Source: UBA1268 sp002694955
GTDB lineage: Bacteria > Planctomycetota > Planctomycetia > Pirellulales > UBA1268
Assembly: GCA_028066355.1 (NCBI GenBank)
Contig: JALCBP010000008.1
Span: 1-64,000 of the forward strand
Direction of reading: 5' to 3'
Length of the DNA: 64,000 nt
Numbering within the stretch: the first letter of the stretch is position 1; the number at the start of each line of letters is the position of its first letter. Below, one piece after another: positions 37,779 to 46,815 of this stretch. The notes under the pieces were generated by a model that made no database searches, had not been told where the DNA came from, and saw only the letters and a list, made by a program, of their open reading frames with translations. The position numbers and the translations under genes were made by a program.

Positions 37779-38567
37779 CTAAAGGTTGCCAAGAAGTGCG
37801 GCAGCAGCTTCTGTTGGATCTGGACTAGATAGAAGAGATTCGCCTACGAGAATCGCACTGATTCCAGCAGCCTCGAGTTGCTTAACATCTGCTCGCGTGC
37901 GAATTCCGCTTTCAGCAACAAGTACACATTCCGATGGCACTTTTTCTTTGAGCTTCAGGACATGATTGATATCGGTCTTCATTGTAGCGAGGTCCCGATT
38001 ATTTATGCCTATAAGTGTTGCGCCTAGATCAAGAACTCGCGGAATGTTTTCTTCGCTATGCAATTCGACAAGTGGTGTCATTCCAAGATCAATAATTTCT
38101 CGGTACAAGCTCCTTAAAAGGCAGTCATCCAAACACTCAGCAATGAGAAGAACAGCATCAGCTCCCCAAAGACGCGCCTCGTTTACTTGATATGCATCGA
38201 TAATAAATTCTTTTCGTAGAGTTGGTAGAGAAGACGCCCTCCTCGCAGATATGAGGTCATCCAAGCAACCACCAAAGTCTTCGCCGTCGGTTAAAACAGA
38301 AAGTGCCGCGGCTCCAGATTTCTCATATCCGCGAACTATTTTTGCAGGTTCGGCACCAGGGCGAATTTCTCCTGCCGAAGGACTTCGCCGCTTAAATTCG
38401 GCGATTAATCGTATCCTGCCGGGTTCAGAAACAGCCGTAAAGAAGTCACGCGGCTGATCCGAATTTTCAAGCTTTTTCTTGATACTCGAAAGTGAATATG
38501 CTGCTTTCTGATCGGCAACTTCTTTTTGCTTACGGCTGATGATCTTGTCAAGTACTGACGACATCAC
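37779..38567 (-). CDS. trpC: Indole-3-glycerol-phosphate synthase
   Basis: A 262-residue TIM-barrel protein. FKRRSPSAGEI supplies the substrate-binding lysine and phosphate site, followed by SVLTDGEDFGG, RKEFIIDAYQ, GINNRDL and the AESGIRTRADV phosphate loop. It closes the indole ring in tryptophan synthesis. No other trp gene is adjacent except a trpG/pabA-type amidotransferase 23 kb away, so the pathway genes are scattered. It is convergent with the response regulator. Confidence 0.95.
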   Translation of the reverse strand: MMSSVLDKIISRKQKEVADQKAAYSLSSIKKKLENSDQPRDFFTAVSEPGRIRLIAEFKRRSPSAGEIRPGAEPAKIVRGYEKSGAAALSVLTDGEDFGGCLDDLISARRASSLPTLRKEFIIDAYQVNEARLWGADAVLLIAECLDDCLLRSLYREIIDLGMTPLVELHSEENIPRVLDLGATLIGINNRDLATMKTDINHVLKLKEKVPSECVLVAESGIRTRADVKQLEAAGISAILVGESLLSSPDPTEAAAALLGNL

Positions 38568-38704
38568 TCACTCGCATTGTTAGGAAACGGAAATTGATTT
38601 TACACGGTTTGTTGAATGTTAGCAGGTACTGAATTTCGAGTACGTTCTCAATAAGCATACCGGATGCGAATTGAAGACCCTACGTCCCTGAAATAATCAT
38701 TTCG

Positions 38705-40384
38705 CTAATGTCTAAAGTGACGACGAGATGTAAAAACCATCGGTATATTTGCAGCATTTGCAGCGGCAATCACCTCTGCATCACGCTTTGATCCTCCGGG
38801 CTGGATGATCGCTGCAACACCGGCTTGTTGAATTAACTCAATTGAATCTGGAAATGGGAAAAAGGCGTCTGACGCAAGAACACTCCCCCGTGCACGATCG
38901 CCTGCCTTCTCTAATGCTATTCGAACTGCATCGACCCGGCTTGTTTGCCCCACACCGGCTCCCACAAGACTTGTTCCTTGGCAGATAGCGATAGCGTTAC
39001 TCGTTAGACGTCGCACCATAGTGAAAGCAAAGTCCAGCGGATGTGTTAAATTTTTTGTAGGTGCCTGCTTCGTCACAACCTGCCATGTAGCTGGGTCATC
39101 CGGTGTCTCGTCTGGCTGCTGGGCCAACATTGCCCCCGCCACACTCCGAAGCTCAAGGCCAGCAGTTGGGCCCCATGGATCACCTGGTGGCACCTCAACC
39201 AATCGAACACTTGCTTTCCATGCTGGCCGTGTTTGAAGTGCTTCGACTGCCTCCGCTGTAAAGGCAGGGGCAGCAATAACTTCAACGAACATTCCCGGCT
39301 TGAGGAGACACTCTGCTGCAGCGATATCAAAAATACCATTTACGGCAACTATTGATCCGAATGCACTTATTGGATCAGCTGCCATAGCTGCCTCTAGCGC
39401 TTCACTCACTGTTACCGCGCTTGCAGCACCGCATGGATTAGTGTGTTTTATGACTGCCGCTCCAGAATTCTGAATCAATCCAGCGATACGAACTGCAGCA
39501 TCTAGGTCCAGTAAATTGTTATACGAGAGTTCCTTGCCAGACAGCTGCTTGAGACCAGCAAGACCAAAATGGGTGTCCGCTGGTGCATACATCGCAGCTG
39601 ACTGGTGGGGGTTTTCACCGTAACGCAATGACAACCTTTGCTCGAGGCTAAGAGCAAGCCGAGATGGTAACGGCGGAACTTCAGGACGATGTTCGTTAGC
39701 GAGCGGTTTTGCCCCTCCTGCAACCACTCCTGCATGACGTGCCATCCAGCGGGCGATGACCGCGTCATATTCGGCAGTATGCTCAAAAGCTTGGGCTGCA
39801 AACAACCGTCTCTCTGCAAGCGTTGTCCCTCCACGGCTGATTGCATCTGCAACCGTCTCGTATTGATCCGGATTTGTGACAACTGCACTAAAGGCATGAT
39901 TCTTCGCAGCAGCGCGAACCAGGCTTGGCCCACCGATATCTATCAATTCGATTGCATCATTTGAAGTACAGCCATCACGGTTAATGACGCTCGCAAAAGG
40001 ATAAAGATTTACAACGATAAGTTCGAACCGACTGATTCCGTGTTCTGCCAAAGTCTCAAGATCATCTTCTCTATTCCCGCGAGCCAAGATGCCAGCGAAA
40101 ATGTTTGGGTGCAGTGTCTTAACACGTCCATCAAGTATTTCAGGGAAACCTGTAATAGAGGATACGTCTTCCACAGCAACGCCATGGCCTTCAAGGGCCC
40201 GTGCGGTCCCCCCCGTACTTACAGCAACTATTCCAGCGGTTTTCAACATCACCGCAAGCTGTTCTAGGCCCGTCTTGTCGTAGACACTTACCAACGCACG
40301 ACGAATTGGCAAAACATCATTGTCTTTAGCGCGTTTTTTGGCTTGCTCAAGATCGGCGTGTGATTTTAAGGAGGACTGGGTCAT
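38705..40384 (-). CDS. purH: Bifunctional AICAR transformylase/IMP cyclohydrolase
   Basis: A 559-residue protein. Residues 25-155 are the MGS-like IMP cyclohydrolase domain (LVSVYDKTGLEQLA, STGGTARALEGHGV). The rest is the AICAR formyltransferase domain, with the KHTNPCGAA catalytic block and a C-terminal FPDSIELIQQAGV then QPGGSKRD. It performs the last two steps of de novo purine synthesis. Length is about 40 residues over the usual 520, partly from an N-terminal extension. Confidence 0.95.
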   Translation of the reverse strand: MTQSSLKSHADLEQAKKRAKDNDVLPIRRALVSVYDKTGLEQLAVMLKTAGIVAVSTGGTARALEGHGVAVEDVSSITGFPEILDGRVKTLHPNIFAGILARGNREDDLETLAEHGISRFELIVVNLYPFASVINRDGCTSNDAIELIDIGGPSLVRAAAKNHAFSAVVTNPDQYETVADAISRGGTTLAERRLFAAQAFEHTAEYDAVIARWMARHAGVVAGGAKPLANEHRPEVPPLPSRLALSLEQRLSLRYGENPHQSAAMYAPADTHFGLAGLKQLSGKELSYNNLLDLDAAVRIAGLIQNSGAAVIKHTNPCGAASAVTVSEALEAAMAADPISAFGSIVAVNGIFDIAAAECLLKPGMFVEVIAAPAFTAEAVEALQTRPAWKASVRLVEVPPGDPWGPTAGLELRSVAGAMLAQQPDETPDDPATWQVVTKQAPTKNLTHPLDFAFTMVRRLTSNAIAICQGTSLVGAGVGQTSRVDAVRIALEKAGDRARGSVLASDAFFPFPDSIELIQQAGVAAIIQPGGSKRDAEVIAAANAANIPMVFTSRRHFRH

Positions 40385-40482
40385 GTTGTTCTCAAACGTA
40401 AGAGGAATAGAAAAAATGATTGCATGAATTCCTGATTAGAACCCGCAACACGGTCAACTCAAAGGCTTCGTCGTAGCGCGGG

Positions 40483-41427
40483 TCAACGGGGCATGTCTTC
40501 GGCCGAGTTTGCCTTCTGCAGGTCGACTTCAATAATGGTGCCTCGTTTGGTCAACCGACCTTTTACAAGAACACGACCCCTTAATTGCTTGATAATTGAT
40601 TTGACAAGAAATAACCCCAAACCTGTGCCAGGCGTCGCTCTCTCCAGTTCGCTTCCTAGTCGAACAAAACGCCGAAAGACATGCCCACGATCTGCTATTG
40701 GAATCCCAGGTCCATTATCTGCCACTCGAACCAGCACACGATTCTTCTTCGTAACATCAATTGTTACATCAACGACTGGTTCAGGGATTGAGTACTTCAC
40801 GGCATTGTCAATGAGGTTTCGGAACACTATTTCGATATCAGCCTCCCTGCCCTGCACAAAAACATCTTCTAGCTCTTTCTCTACATTTATCGAAATACAA
40901 TCATCCTGAACGTTATGACGACCTGCGACCCGTGCGGCTGCCTCCTTCAGGACTGGGACTATTTTAGTCGCCTCAGCAATTGATAATGCTGGACGATGCA
41001 TTGTTTTTGCGGCATCAAGAAGATGATCGATCAGATTGTCGAGCCTCTCGACATCCTGAAGCATAAAGCGGTGAAAATCTGATTGTTCTGCTGGAGGTAC
41101 CGGTCGACGGGTCAGGGTTTGTAGATAAAGCTTCAATGATGCAAGTGGACTTTTGAGTTCATGGGTCACGCTATCGATAAAGTTACTTTGCCGCTGGGAG
41201 AGAGCAATTGCCTTGACTGCCAGAGCAAAGTAGATGATGACACCAACGAGCACCAGAATAAGAAGCGACACGCCAACAGCGAGCAACGCCCAATAGAATG
41301 CAGCGTTTTGAGAGCCTAACGCAGCCGAGATACTGACAAGAACCCATCCAACTCCAAGCGTGATGATGGAACTGATTAAGATCACACCAAGCGTAATTGG
41401 CCAACCAAGTGAGCGCCGCGGTTCCAC
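40483..41427 (-). CDS. Sensor histidine kinase
   Basis: A 314-residue protein. Two transmembrane helices (about 12-32 and 47-70) enclose a very short extracytoplasmic loop, so it probably senses within the membrane or through a partner. The HisKA phosphoacceptor H89 is in SVTHELKSPLA. The ATPase domain has N, G1 (VADNGPGIP) and G2 (GTGLGLFLVK) boxes. There is no PAS or extracytoplasmic sensor. It is 98 bp upstream of purH on the same strand, and it could partner the PhoB-type regulator at 37 kb. Confidence 0.9.
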   Translation of the reverse strand: MEPRRSLGWPITLGVILISSIITLGVGWVLVSISAALGSQNAAFYWALLAVGVSLLILVLVGVIIYFALAVKAIALSQRQSNFIDSVTHELKSPLASLKLYLQTLTRRPVPPAEQSDFHRFMLQDVERLDNLIDHLLDAAKTMHRPALSIAEATKIVPVLKEAAARVAGRHNVQDDCISINVEKELEDVFVQGREADIEIVFRNLIDNAVKYSIPEPVVDVTIDVTKKNRVLVRVADNGPGIPIADRGHVFRRFVRLGSELERATPGTGLGLFLVKSIIKQLRGRVLVKGRLTKRGTIIEVDLQKANSAEDMPR

Positions 41428-41518
41428 AAGATCTCCTCATTTCGGGTAACCTCAACCTACCGTGCTATGCACATGTTGTGAAATCTGCCTTCATGAACCC
41501 CGTCTAGTTTGTACAAAC

Positions 41519-42091
41519 ATGTCCGACCGTCCACTCAGAAAATCTAAATCACGAATACCAATTCATTTTGAAGTTGGACGAATACGTGTTGAATTCTTAT
41601 GGCAAAACGATCGGTGGCAGCATCTTTTTTGTCTGGATCATAAGAATTATCTGCAATCGGTCGAAGGAGGAAAATTCTTAACATTCAACGAAAGAGCAAC
41701 CGGCACCATGGGCATCTCTGAGAACTGGCCTGCTTCACCTGTTATCACTGAAGTTATGTCAACGAAAGCAAAGGGACACCAAGCCCTTGTTGCTATTGGG
41801 TTGGCTGGTCGTTCACATTTTTCGGCAAGCTTCACAGCCTCTACGACACAAACAGATACCATTCTGGTGGAAGTGGCCTGCAGGATCTCAGAGAGACCTG
41901 AATGGCTTGGTTCTACCTATTCAATTGACGAAAAAGTACCCTCCGACGGTCTCATTACAATAAAGCCAGCGTCACTTGAACCATTCAATCGGCCTTTGAC
42001 AGTTGTTTGGTCATATTGTGTCTCTGTGGGCGGTATTGAGGCGGTTCCCCCTGCATCTTGCGGCAGATTGATCTTTCCGTCAAATTGTTGA
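41519..42091 (+). CDS. Conserved protein of unknown function
   Basis: A 190-residue soluble protein from the ATG at 41519. It has no signal peptide or membrane segment, and is predicted beta-rich with patterns such as VEFLWQNDRWQH and FLTFNERATGTMG. I do not recognise a domain. It begins 91 bp from the divergent histidine kinase start and is 63 bp upstream of the next plus-strand gene, with which it may form an operon. Confidence 0.6.
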   Translation: MSDRPLRKSKSRIPIHFEVGRIRVEFLWQNDRWQHLFCLDHKNYLQSVEGGKFLTFNERATGTMGISENWPASPVITEVMSTKAKGHQALVAIGLAGRSHFSASFTASTTQTDTILVEVACRISERPEWLGSTYSIDEKVPSDGLITIKPASLEPFNRPLTVVWSYCVSVGGIEAVPPASCGRLIFPSNC

Positions 42092-42154
42092 GTGGAAAGT
42101 GGCCGCCTGGCGACCGCCCTGTAGTAATGTCGAAAGTGTTGATGGAAGGTTCTG

Positions 42155-42739
42155 ATGTTTGATGTTATCGAACGGCTCAAAGCCGAATGGACTGATAAAT
42201 ATGTGATAATCAATTCACCAGCACCGGAACTTAGCCGGTTTGCAAAAACCACCGGCACAGTGCGAACTGTCAACATGAATGGCCGATGCCTGGTGGAGTT
42301 TGATCAGTTCAACAACATTGGCTGGTACGACATTGATCCTTCACATCTTAAGGTTGTGACCGAACCGCTGCCGAAACCAGAAAAACCAACGAAGGTCAAA
42401 GCAGCACCTGCAGTCAAAACTTCAGCTTCAAAAGCATCTAGCCCACAGAAAAAATCGACTGCAGATATTCTTGCTGCAGCGAGGGGCGGTAGTACAAAGC
42501 CTGCCGGCAAACTTTCTACTGCTGAAATTTTAGCGAAGGCTCGTGGAGCTAAAGCGTCTACCCCTCCTGCGGCTACCGATTCAAAACCGGATGGTTCAGC
42601 CTTACAAGAAAAACCGATAGCACCGGACGAAACACCTGAGCAGAATGAACAACCCCAAGCCAAAGAGTCTCCAGCAGGTGACCTGCCAACAACAATTGCA
42701 GATAAAATAGCCTGGTGCAGGCAACATGACGCACAGTAA
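42155..42739 (+). CDS. Small protein with repeated STA(D/E)ILA motif
   Basis: A 194-residue protein. Residues 1-70 look like a compact SH3-like barrel (YVIINSPAPELSRFA, GRCLVEFDQFNNIGWYDIDP). The rest is disordered and holds two copies of a short helix motif, STADILAAARGG and STAEILAKARGA, about 20 residues apart, then a P/E/Q-rich tail ending WCRQHDAQ. The motif may be a docking site. No catalytic residues are visible. Confidence 0.6.
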   Translation: MFDVIERLKAEWTDKYVIINSPAPELSRFAKTTGTVRTVNMNGRCLVEFDQFNNIGWYDIDPSHLKVVTEPLPKPEKPTKVKAAPAVKTSASKASSPQKKSTADILAAARGGSTKPAGKLSTAEILAKARGAKASTPPAATDSKPDGSALQEKPIAPDETPEQNEQPQAKESPAGDLPTTIADKIAWCRQHDAQ

Positions 42740-42792
42740 CCCAATCACAACGGGACCGTCTGGCAATACAAACCGTTCAAGGAGGAACACAC

Positions 42793-43284
42793 ATGCTTCC
42801 GCATCAGATACGATTGAAATTATTCTTCTCTACCCTTTTTCTCCCCCTACCGTTTGTTCTTTCCGGCTGCGGACGCATAGCCAACCATCCATTGGTGAAT
42901 ATGGCGAAAGAAGAAGTTTCCATAAATGATCGATCTCAGGCTTTTCTTGGAGAACCAATCGCTTGGAATGGTACCGTTACTGGCCGAGCCAATGAAGTCG
43001 ACGGTATTGCTGCCATGCAAATTCCCGTTGCAGGCTCAAAAGCAGCAGCAACGGTCATTGTGGAAGGGAAGAAGTTTGGTGATGAATGGGGCGTGACACT
43101 GCTGGAAATCCGTCCGACGAATGAGGGTGAAAAACTCTCATTAACTGCGGACCTTGCTTCACGAAGTGGGGTTGATACACCCAAATTTGATCCAAACGCT
43201 GCCCAATCAACTTCTCCTAAAACTGCTCCACCTCCTGCTGAAATTACAATTGAATTGCCACCCGGACTACCCGGGCAAGAGTAA
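42793..43284 (+). CDS. Putative lipoprotein, Coa1-like domain
   Basis: A 163-residue protein. The N-terminal signal ends in VLSGC, a good lipobox. The core, LGEPIAWNGTVTG through AAATVIVEGKKFGDEWGV, resembles the cytochrome-oxidase-assembly-factor Coa1/Tim21-like fold found in planctomycete lipoproteins; this match is tentative. The C-terminus is proline-rich. It is convergent with the KtrA-type gene, 8 bp apart. Confidence 0.6.
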   Translation: MLPHQIRLKLFFSTLFLPLPFVLSGCGRIANHPLVNMAKEEVSINDRSQAFLGEPIAWNGTVTGRANEVDGIAAMQIPVAGSKAAATVIVEGKKFGDEWGVTLLEIRPTNEGEKLSLTADLASRSGVDTPKFDPNAAQSTSPKTAPPPAEITIELPPGLPGQE

Positions 43285-43292
43285 GTCCTTTT

Positions 43293-43964
43293 TCAATTCA
43301 TCTCACGCAGGCGGGCAAGTTCTTCTTCACGACCAATCACCAATAGAATCTGATCCTGAATAAGTTTTGTCCGCCCTTCGGGAAACATTTGAAAGCGTCC
43401 CTGCATTACATCTCGTAAACCCAGCACAAAGACACCGACTGAATTACGAAGGTCTGCCTCAGCGAGTGTCTTTCCTTCAAGTGATTCTGGGACAGTAATT
43501 TCCACAACACTGTACTCAGGATCAATTGGTAAAAAGTCGAGTACGTTTGGCCAACTTGACTTATCGGCAAGTTCTTTCGCAACTTCTTCTTCCGGAAAGA
43601 CCACCCGATTTGCACCGAGGTGTGACAGAATTTTTCCATGTTCTTTTGTCACACCCTTTACAACGACATCTCGGGCACCGAGTTCCTTAACATGCAACGT
43701 GGCGAGGAGTGATCGAGAAATTGTTTCCCCAAGCGATATAAAAACGGAAGTCGAGTCTTTGATGGGCAAGTTTTCGAGTAACTCCCGATCGGTTGCGTCG
43801 CCAATTATCGCCTCTTGGATCACATTTTTAACTGCATCTAATCGGTCGCGTCGCTGATCTACGCCGGTTACCCGACAGCCGTTCGCTGCGAGTTGAGTCG
43901 CGAGCGCAGAACCAAAAGAACCCATTCCGAGCATTATAAAGCGTTTACTACTAGTTGAAGGCAT
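43293..43964 (-). CDS. KtrA/TrkA-type potassium-channel gating subunit
   Basis: A 223-residue protein with an RCK_N Rossmann domain (G-M-G-S-F-G at 13-18, then the acidic D36 of VTGVDQ) and an RCK_C domain from about residue 140 (SLEGKTLAEADLR). These cytoplasmic rings bind NAD(H)/ATP and gate the KtrB/TrkH pore. The gene lies 6 bp after the TrkH-type gene, so they form one operon. Confidence 0.92.
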   Translation of the reverse strand: MPSTSSKRFIMLGMGSFGSALATQLAANGCRVTGVDQRRDRLDAVKNVIQEAIIGDATDRELLENLPIKDSTSVFISLGETISRSLLATLHVKELGARDVVVKGVTKEHGKILSHLGANRVVFPEEEVAKELADKSSWPNVLDFLPIDPEYSVVEITVPESLEGKTLAEADLRNSVGVFVLGLRDVMQGRFQMFPEGRTKLIQDQILLVIGREEELARLREMN

Positions 43965-43970
43965 TGCACG

Positions 43971-45440
43971 TTAGCCGACAAGCGGCTCCTCCTCGGGGTA
44001 GTTGGGCTGGTACGCTGGCCTTTGGCGAGACAGCGCTACTGCGACAGTGATGGGACCAAGACGTCCCAGAAGCATCAAAACCGCTAAGATAAACTTTCCA
44101 GGTATTGTGAGCGATGCAGTGATACCAGTCGATAACCCGACTGTTCCAAGTGCTGAAATACATTCGAATGAAGCATCGAGAAACCAACGTGGCCGCTCAG
44201 CCGCTTTTCCTCCACTTTCGACACCCAAAAGAGCTACAAGTGCAACAAATGCAATTGCCACAAAAACCAATGCTGTCGCGGTTGCACGCTCAACTGCTCG
44301 CTCTGGAATCGTTCGTTTTGCAAAGTTAGCTCGTTCTTGTCCACGAAAACTAGCCCCAGCTCGAGTAAGAAGTGTCATAAAAGTACTGACTTTAAACCCA
44401 CCACCTGTGGAGCCAGGACCTGCGCCTATCGCCATAAGAAGTATCGTGAGAAATAGCGTTGCACTCGAAAGACTGCCATATTCTACCGTATGAAAACCTG
44501 CAGTGCGGCAGGTCGTTGTATGAAAAAGACCTAATAAAATACGGTTCGGCAACGGCTGACCAGCTAGAACACCATCTGACTCAAACAACCAAAAACTTAC
44601 TGCACCGAAGGCAAGCAGGACAGCTGTCCCCAATAACATCAACTTTGAATGCATGTGCAGTCTTTCCCAGAGGGATTCACGATTCCAAATACGTGACGAG
44701 ATATCAAAAATCACTGGAAAACCGATTCCTCCAACGATAACAAGACAGCAAATTATGAGATTAACCGGAATGTCATTGCTGTAGGCTACGAGACTATCGT
44801 CCCCGAGGGAAAACCCGGCGTTGCAAAACGCAGACACAGAATGGAAAGCAGCCCTCCAAATGACTTCGAGAGGCTCGCGACTGCCCCACGTAGCAGCTGT
44901 GAGAAACAGAAAGCCAATCAATTCCGCTGAAAGAACAACAATGAGTACCATCAAAGCCAATTGACGGAGCCCGCGTGCCGATTTTATTCCAAGTGTTTCA
45001 GCAATCACTGCACGCTGCCTGACAGTCGCTTCTCCCCCAATCTGGAAGATAAGCAGCGTTGTGATCGTCATGATACCGAGACCACCTAGCTGGATGAGAA
45101 CGAGGATAACCCCCTGTCCGAAGGGTGAAAAGTCTTCGACGGTAGATCGCACGGTCAGGCCCGTTACGCAGCAAGCGCTGGTTGCGGTGAATGCCGCATC
45201 GACGATGGTAAGCGGGGGTTGTGCCGGCGCGCGTGCGGCCGGAAGAGCCAGCAAGCCGGTTCCAATTGCAATTGCTCCCAGGTACGTAAAAAACGACCAA
45301 CGAGCAGAATAACTGGCGAGAGATCCTGTAAATTCAGCCATCTGACGCGGCAGCTTAGGGTTATAAACCCTGATCCACCACCCAAAACTGGTCCCAAAGC
45401 GTACTACGACGCTCGCGTACTGACCTCGGAACCTGATCAA
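43971..45440 (-). CDS. KtrB/TrkH-type potassium transporter
   Basis: A 489-residue membrane protein with eight or more TM helices and four pore-loop repeats. Selectivity-filter-like glycines are in ATSACCVTGLTV, FCNAGFSL, TTCRTAGFHT and LGTVGLSTG. It imports K+ (with Na+ in Ktr forms) and is partnered by the KtrA-type protein just downstream. An ATG at 45341 (MAEFTGSL) is an alternative start, 33 codons in. Confidence 0.92.
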   Translation of the reverse strand: MIRFRGQYASVVVRFGTSFGWWIRVYNPKLPRQMAEFTGSLASYSARWSFFTYLGAIAIGTGLLALPAARAPAQPPLTIVDAAFTATSACCVTGLTVRSTVEDFSPFGQGVILVLIQLGGLGIMTITTLLIFQIGGEATVRQRAVIAETLGIKSARGLRQLALMVLIVVLSAELIGFLFLTAATWGSREPLEVIWRAAFHSVSAFCNAGFSLGDDSLVAYSNDIPVNLIICCLVIVGGIGFPVIFDISSRIWNRESLWERLHMHSKLMLLGTAVLLAFGAVSFWLFESDGVLAGQPLPNRILLGLFHTTTCRTAGFHTVEYGSLSSATLFLTILLMAIGAGPGSTGGGFKVSTFMTLLTRAGASFRGQERANFAKRTIPERAVERATATALVFVAIAFVALVALLGVESGGKAAERPRWFLDASFECISALGTVGLSTGITASLTIPGKFILAVLMLLGRLGPITVAVALSRQRPAYQPNYPEEEPLVG

Positions 45441-45739
45441 TCATGATACTTTCTAAACCTCTTGTCAGGCAAACCGCCATGCCGGGAACCCCGCACGAAC
45501 CAAAAAATCAAAACCTTTTCCCAAATGTTTGACTCTGGCTGCAAGACGTACATAATGCAGGAGTTCACCTCGGTAATTGCAACCTGCCATGGCATTCATG
45601 CCATCCCCGCCGCAGCGTTCGGTAGCCTTCAGGCTATCGCGTAAACAACCGTTTGAGCATAAAGGTTGAGATTCGGGTTTACCTGTTTCTCTGTAGTCTG
45701 ATCGCGATAGTTTTAATCTGTAAGGAGTGGTTGGTTTCT

Positions 45740-45961
45740 ATGGCCAGAATTCGAAATGTATTCGAGATCATCGAGCTTTACGGGCACGATGAAAATTTTG
45801 TTCCTCATGTAAGCGAAGAATTTACACCGACGACTGCACCCGCTGGTTCTCGTCAGAAAATTGATGTTCTTGCTGAAAGAATTCAGCGTGGCATGCCGCT
45901 GTGGCATCCAGAAGATTCAACTGATTCAACTGATCTTGTCACTGCTGGCAACACTGCCTGA
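45740..45961 (+). CDS. Small conserved protein, unknown
   Basis: A 73-residue protein from the ATG at 45740, preceded by AAGGAG about 13 bases upstream (a TTG at 45731 is closer to it). It starts MARIRNVFEIIELYG and has RIQRGMPLWHPED near the end, then a DSTDSTD repeat from a duplicated 9-mer. I recall similar short planctomycete proteins but no function. A strong bidirectional terminator follows 34 bp after the stop, which supports a real transcript. Confidence 0.6.
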   Translation: MARIRNVFEIIELYGHDENFVPHVSEEFTPTTAPAGSRQKIDVLAERIQRGMPLWHPEDSTDSTDLVTAGNTA

Positions 45962-45994
45962 GTATGAATCAAAAATTCACCTTGTTTCTATTTT

Positions 45995-46038
45995 AAAAAT
46001 AAGCCAGTTCTTCAACTTGAAGAGACTGGCTTATTTTT
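45995..46038. terminator. Bidirectional intrinsic terminator
   Basis: AAAAATAAGCCAGT (45995-46008) pairs with ACTGGCTTATTTTT (46025-46038), extended inward by TCTTC/GAAGA with one bulged G and a 5-nt loop. Both ends give T-runs on their own strand. It sits between the convergent small-protein gene and smpB and should end both transcripts. Confidence 0.8.
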
Positions 46039-46062
46039 GTATCCGAGAGCACTTAAATTCGA

Positions 46063-46584
46063 TTAACGACGTTCACGACCTCGGAGGGCAACTGCGATAT
46101 CTCGCTTTGCAGACTGCTCCTTGAGTTTTTGTCGCTTGTCGTGCACCTTTCGCCCCCGACCAATTCCAAGGAGCACCTTCACACGCCCTTGTTTGAAGTA
46201 CGCTTTCAATGGAACCAGTGTCAGGCTTTTCTCGTAAGCCAGACTTGCAAAGCGGATTATCTCACGGCGATGCAGCAAGAGTTTCCGAGGTCGTTTGGGC
46301 TGATGGTTTAATTGATTTGCCTTCACGTACTCTGGAATATCACACCCGATAAGCCAGACTTCATTTCCTTTGACTCTTCCGTATGCCTCGTCCAACGACA
46401 TTTTTCCACACCGGAGACTTTTTACTTCACTTCCAACAAGGGCAATACCACATTCAAGGGTGTCGAGAATTTCGTAGTTGTGCCTCGCTTTTCTATTTTC
46501 GGCAACAACACGCTCAGCAGAGCCTTCCTTTCCTCGGGCCACTTTGCCAGATTTCCCACTATTTTTTGGTTTTGTTGACGCCAT
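46063..46584 (-). CDS. smpB: SsrA-binding protein, trans-translation
   Basis: A 173-residue protein. After a basic 25-residue N-terminus come the SmpB core blocks NRKARHNYEILDTLECGIALVGSEVKSLR, EAYGR, PRKLLLHRREI and the basic C-terminal tail KVHDKRQKLKEQSAKRD, which enters the ribosomal A site. It carries tmRNA to stalled ribosomes. No ssrA gene was found beside it. Confidence 0.95.
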   Translation of the reverse strand: MASTKPKNSGKSGKVARGKEGSAERVVAENRKARHNYEILDTLECGIALVGSEVKSLRCGKMSLDEAYGRVKGNEVWLIGCDIPEYVKANQLNHQPKRPRKLLLHRREIIRFASLAYEKSLTLVPLKAYFKQGRVKVLLGIGRGRKVHDKRQKLKEQSAKRDIAVALRGRERR

Positions 46585-46815
46585 CTGGTTTACTCAAAAA
46601 AATATTGTTGCCGTAAAATGGCAGTCGTTCGTGCGGTCTTTCTTATGCGACGGTACACTGAAATTTGTCGTATACGCAGTCCCGTGAAAAACGTTTAAAA
46701 GTCTAACAGACCTAAAAACAGAAGACATACGGCCAGACAGTCACTCTTTAGGAACCCGACAACTGTACGAGTGCAGCTCCCTCTTTTAACCTCTTTCCTT
46801 TCGTAGAAAGTAAAT

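Noticed and set aside
46585..46815. Possible ssrA (tmRNA) beside smpB
   Set aside because: No tmRNA 5' tRNA-like end, tag or conserved 3' end could be found.
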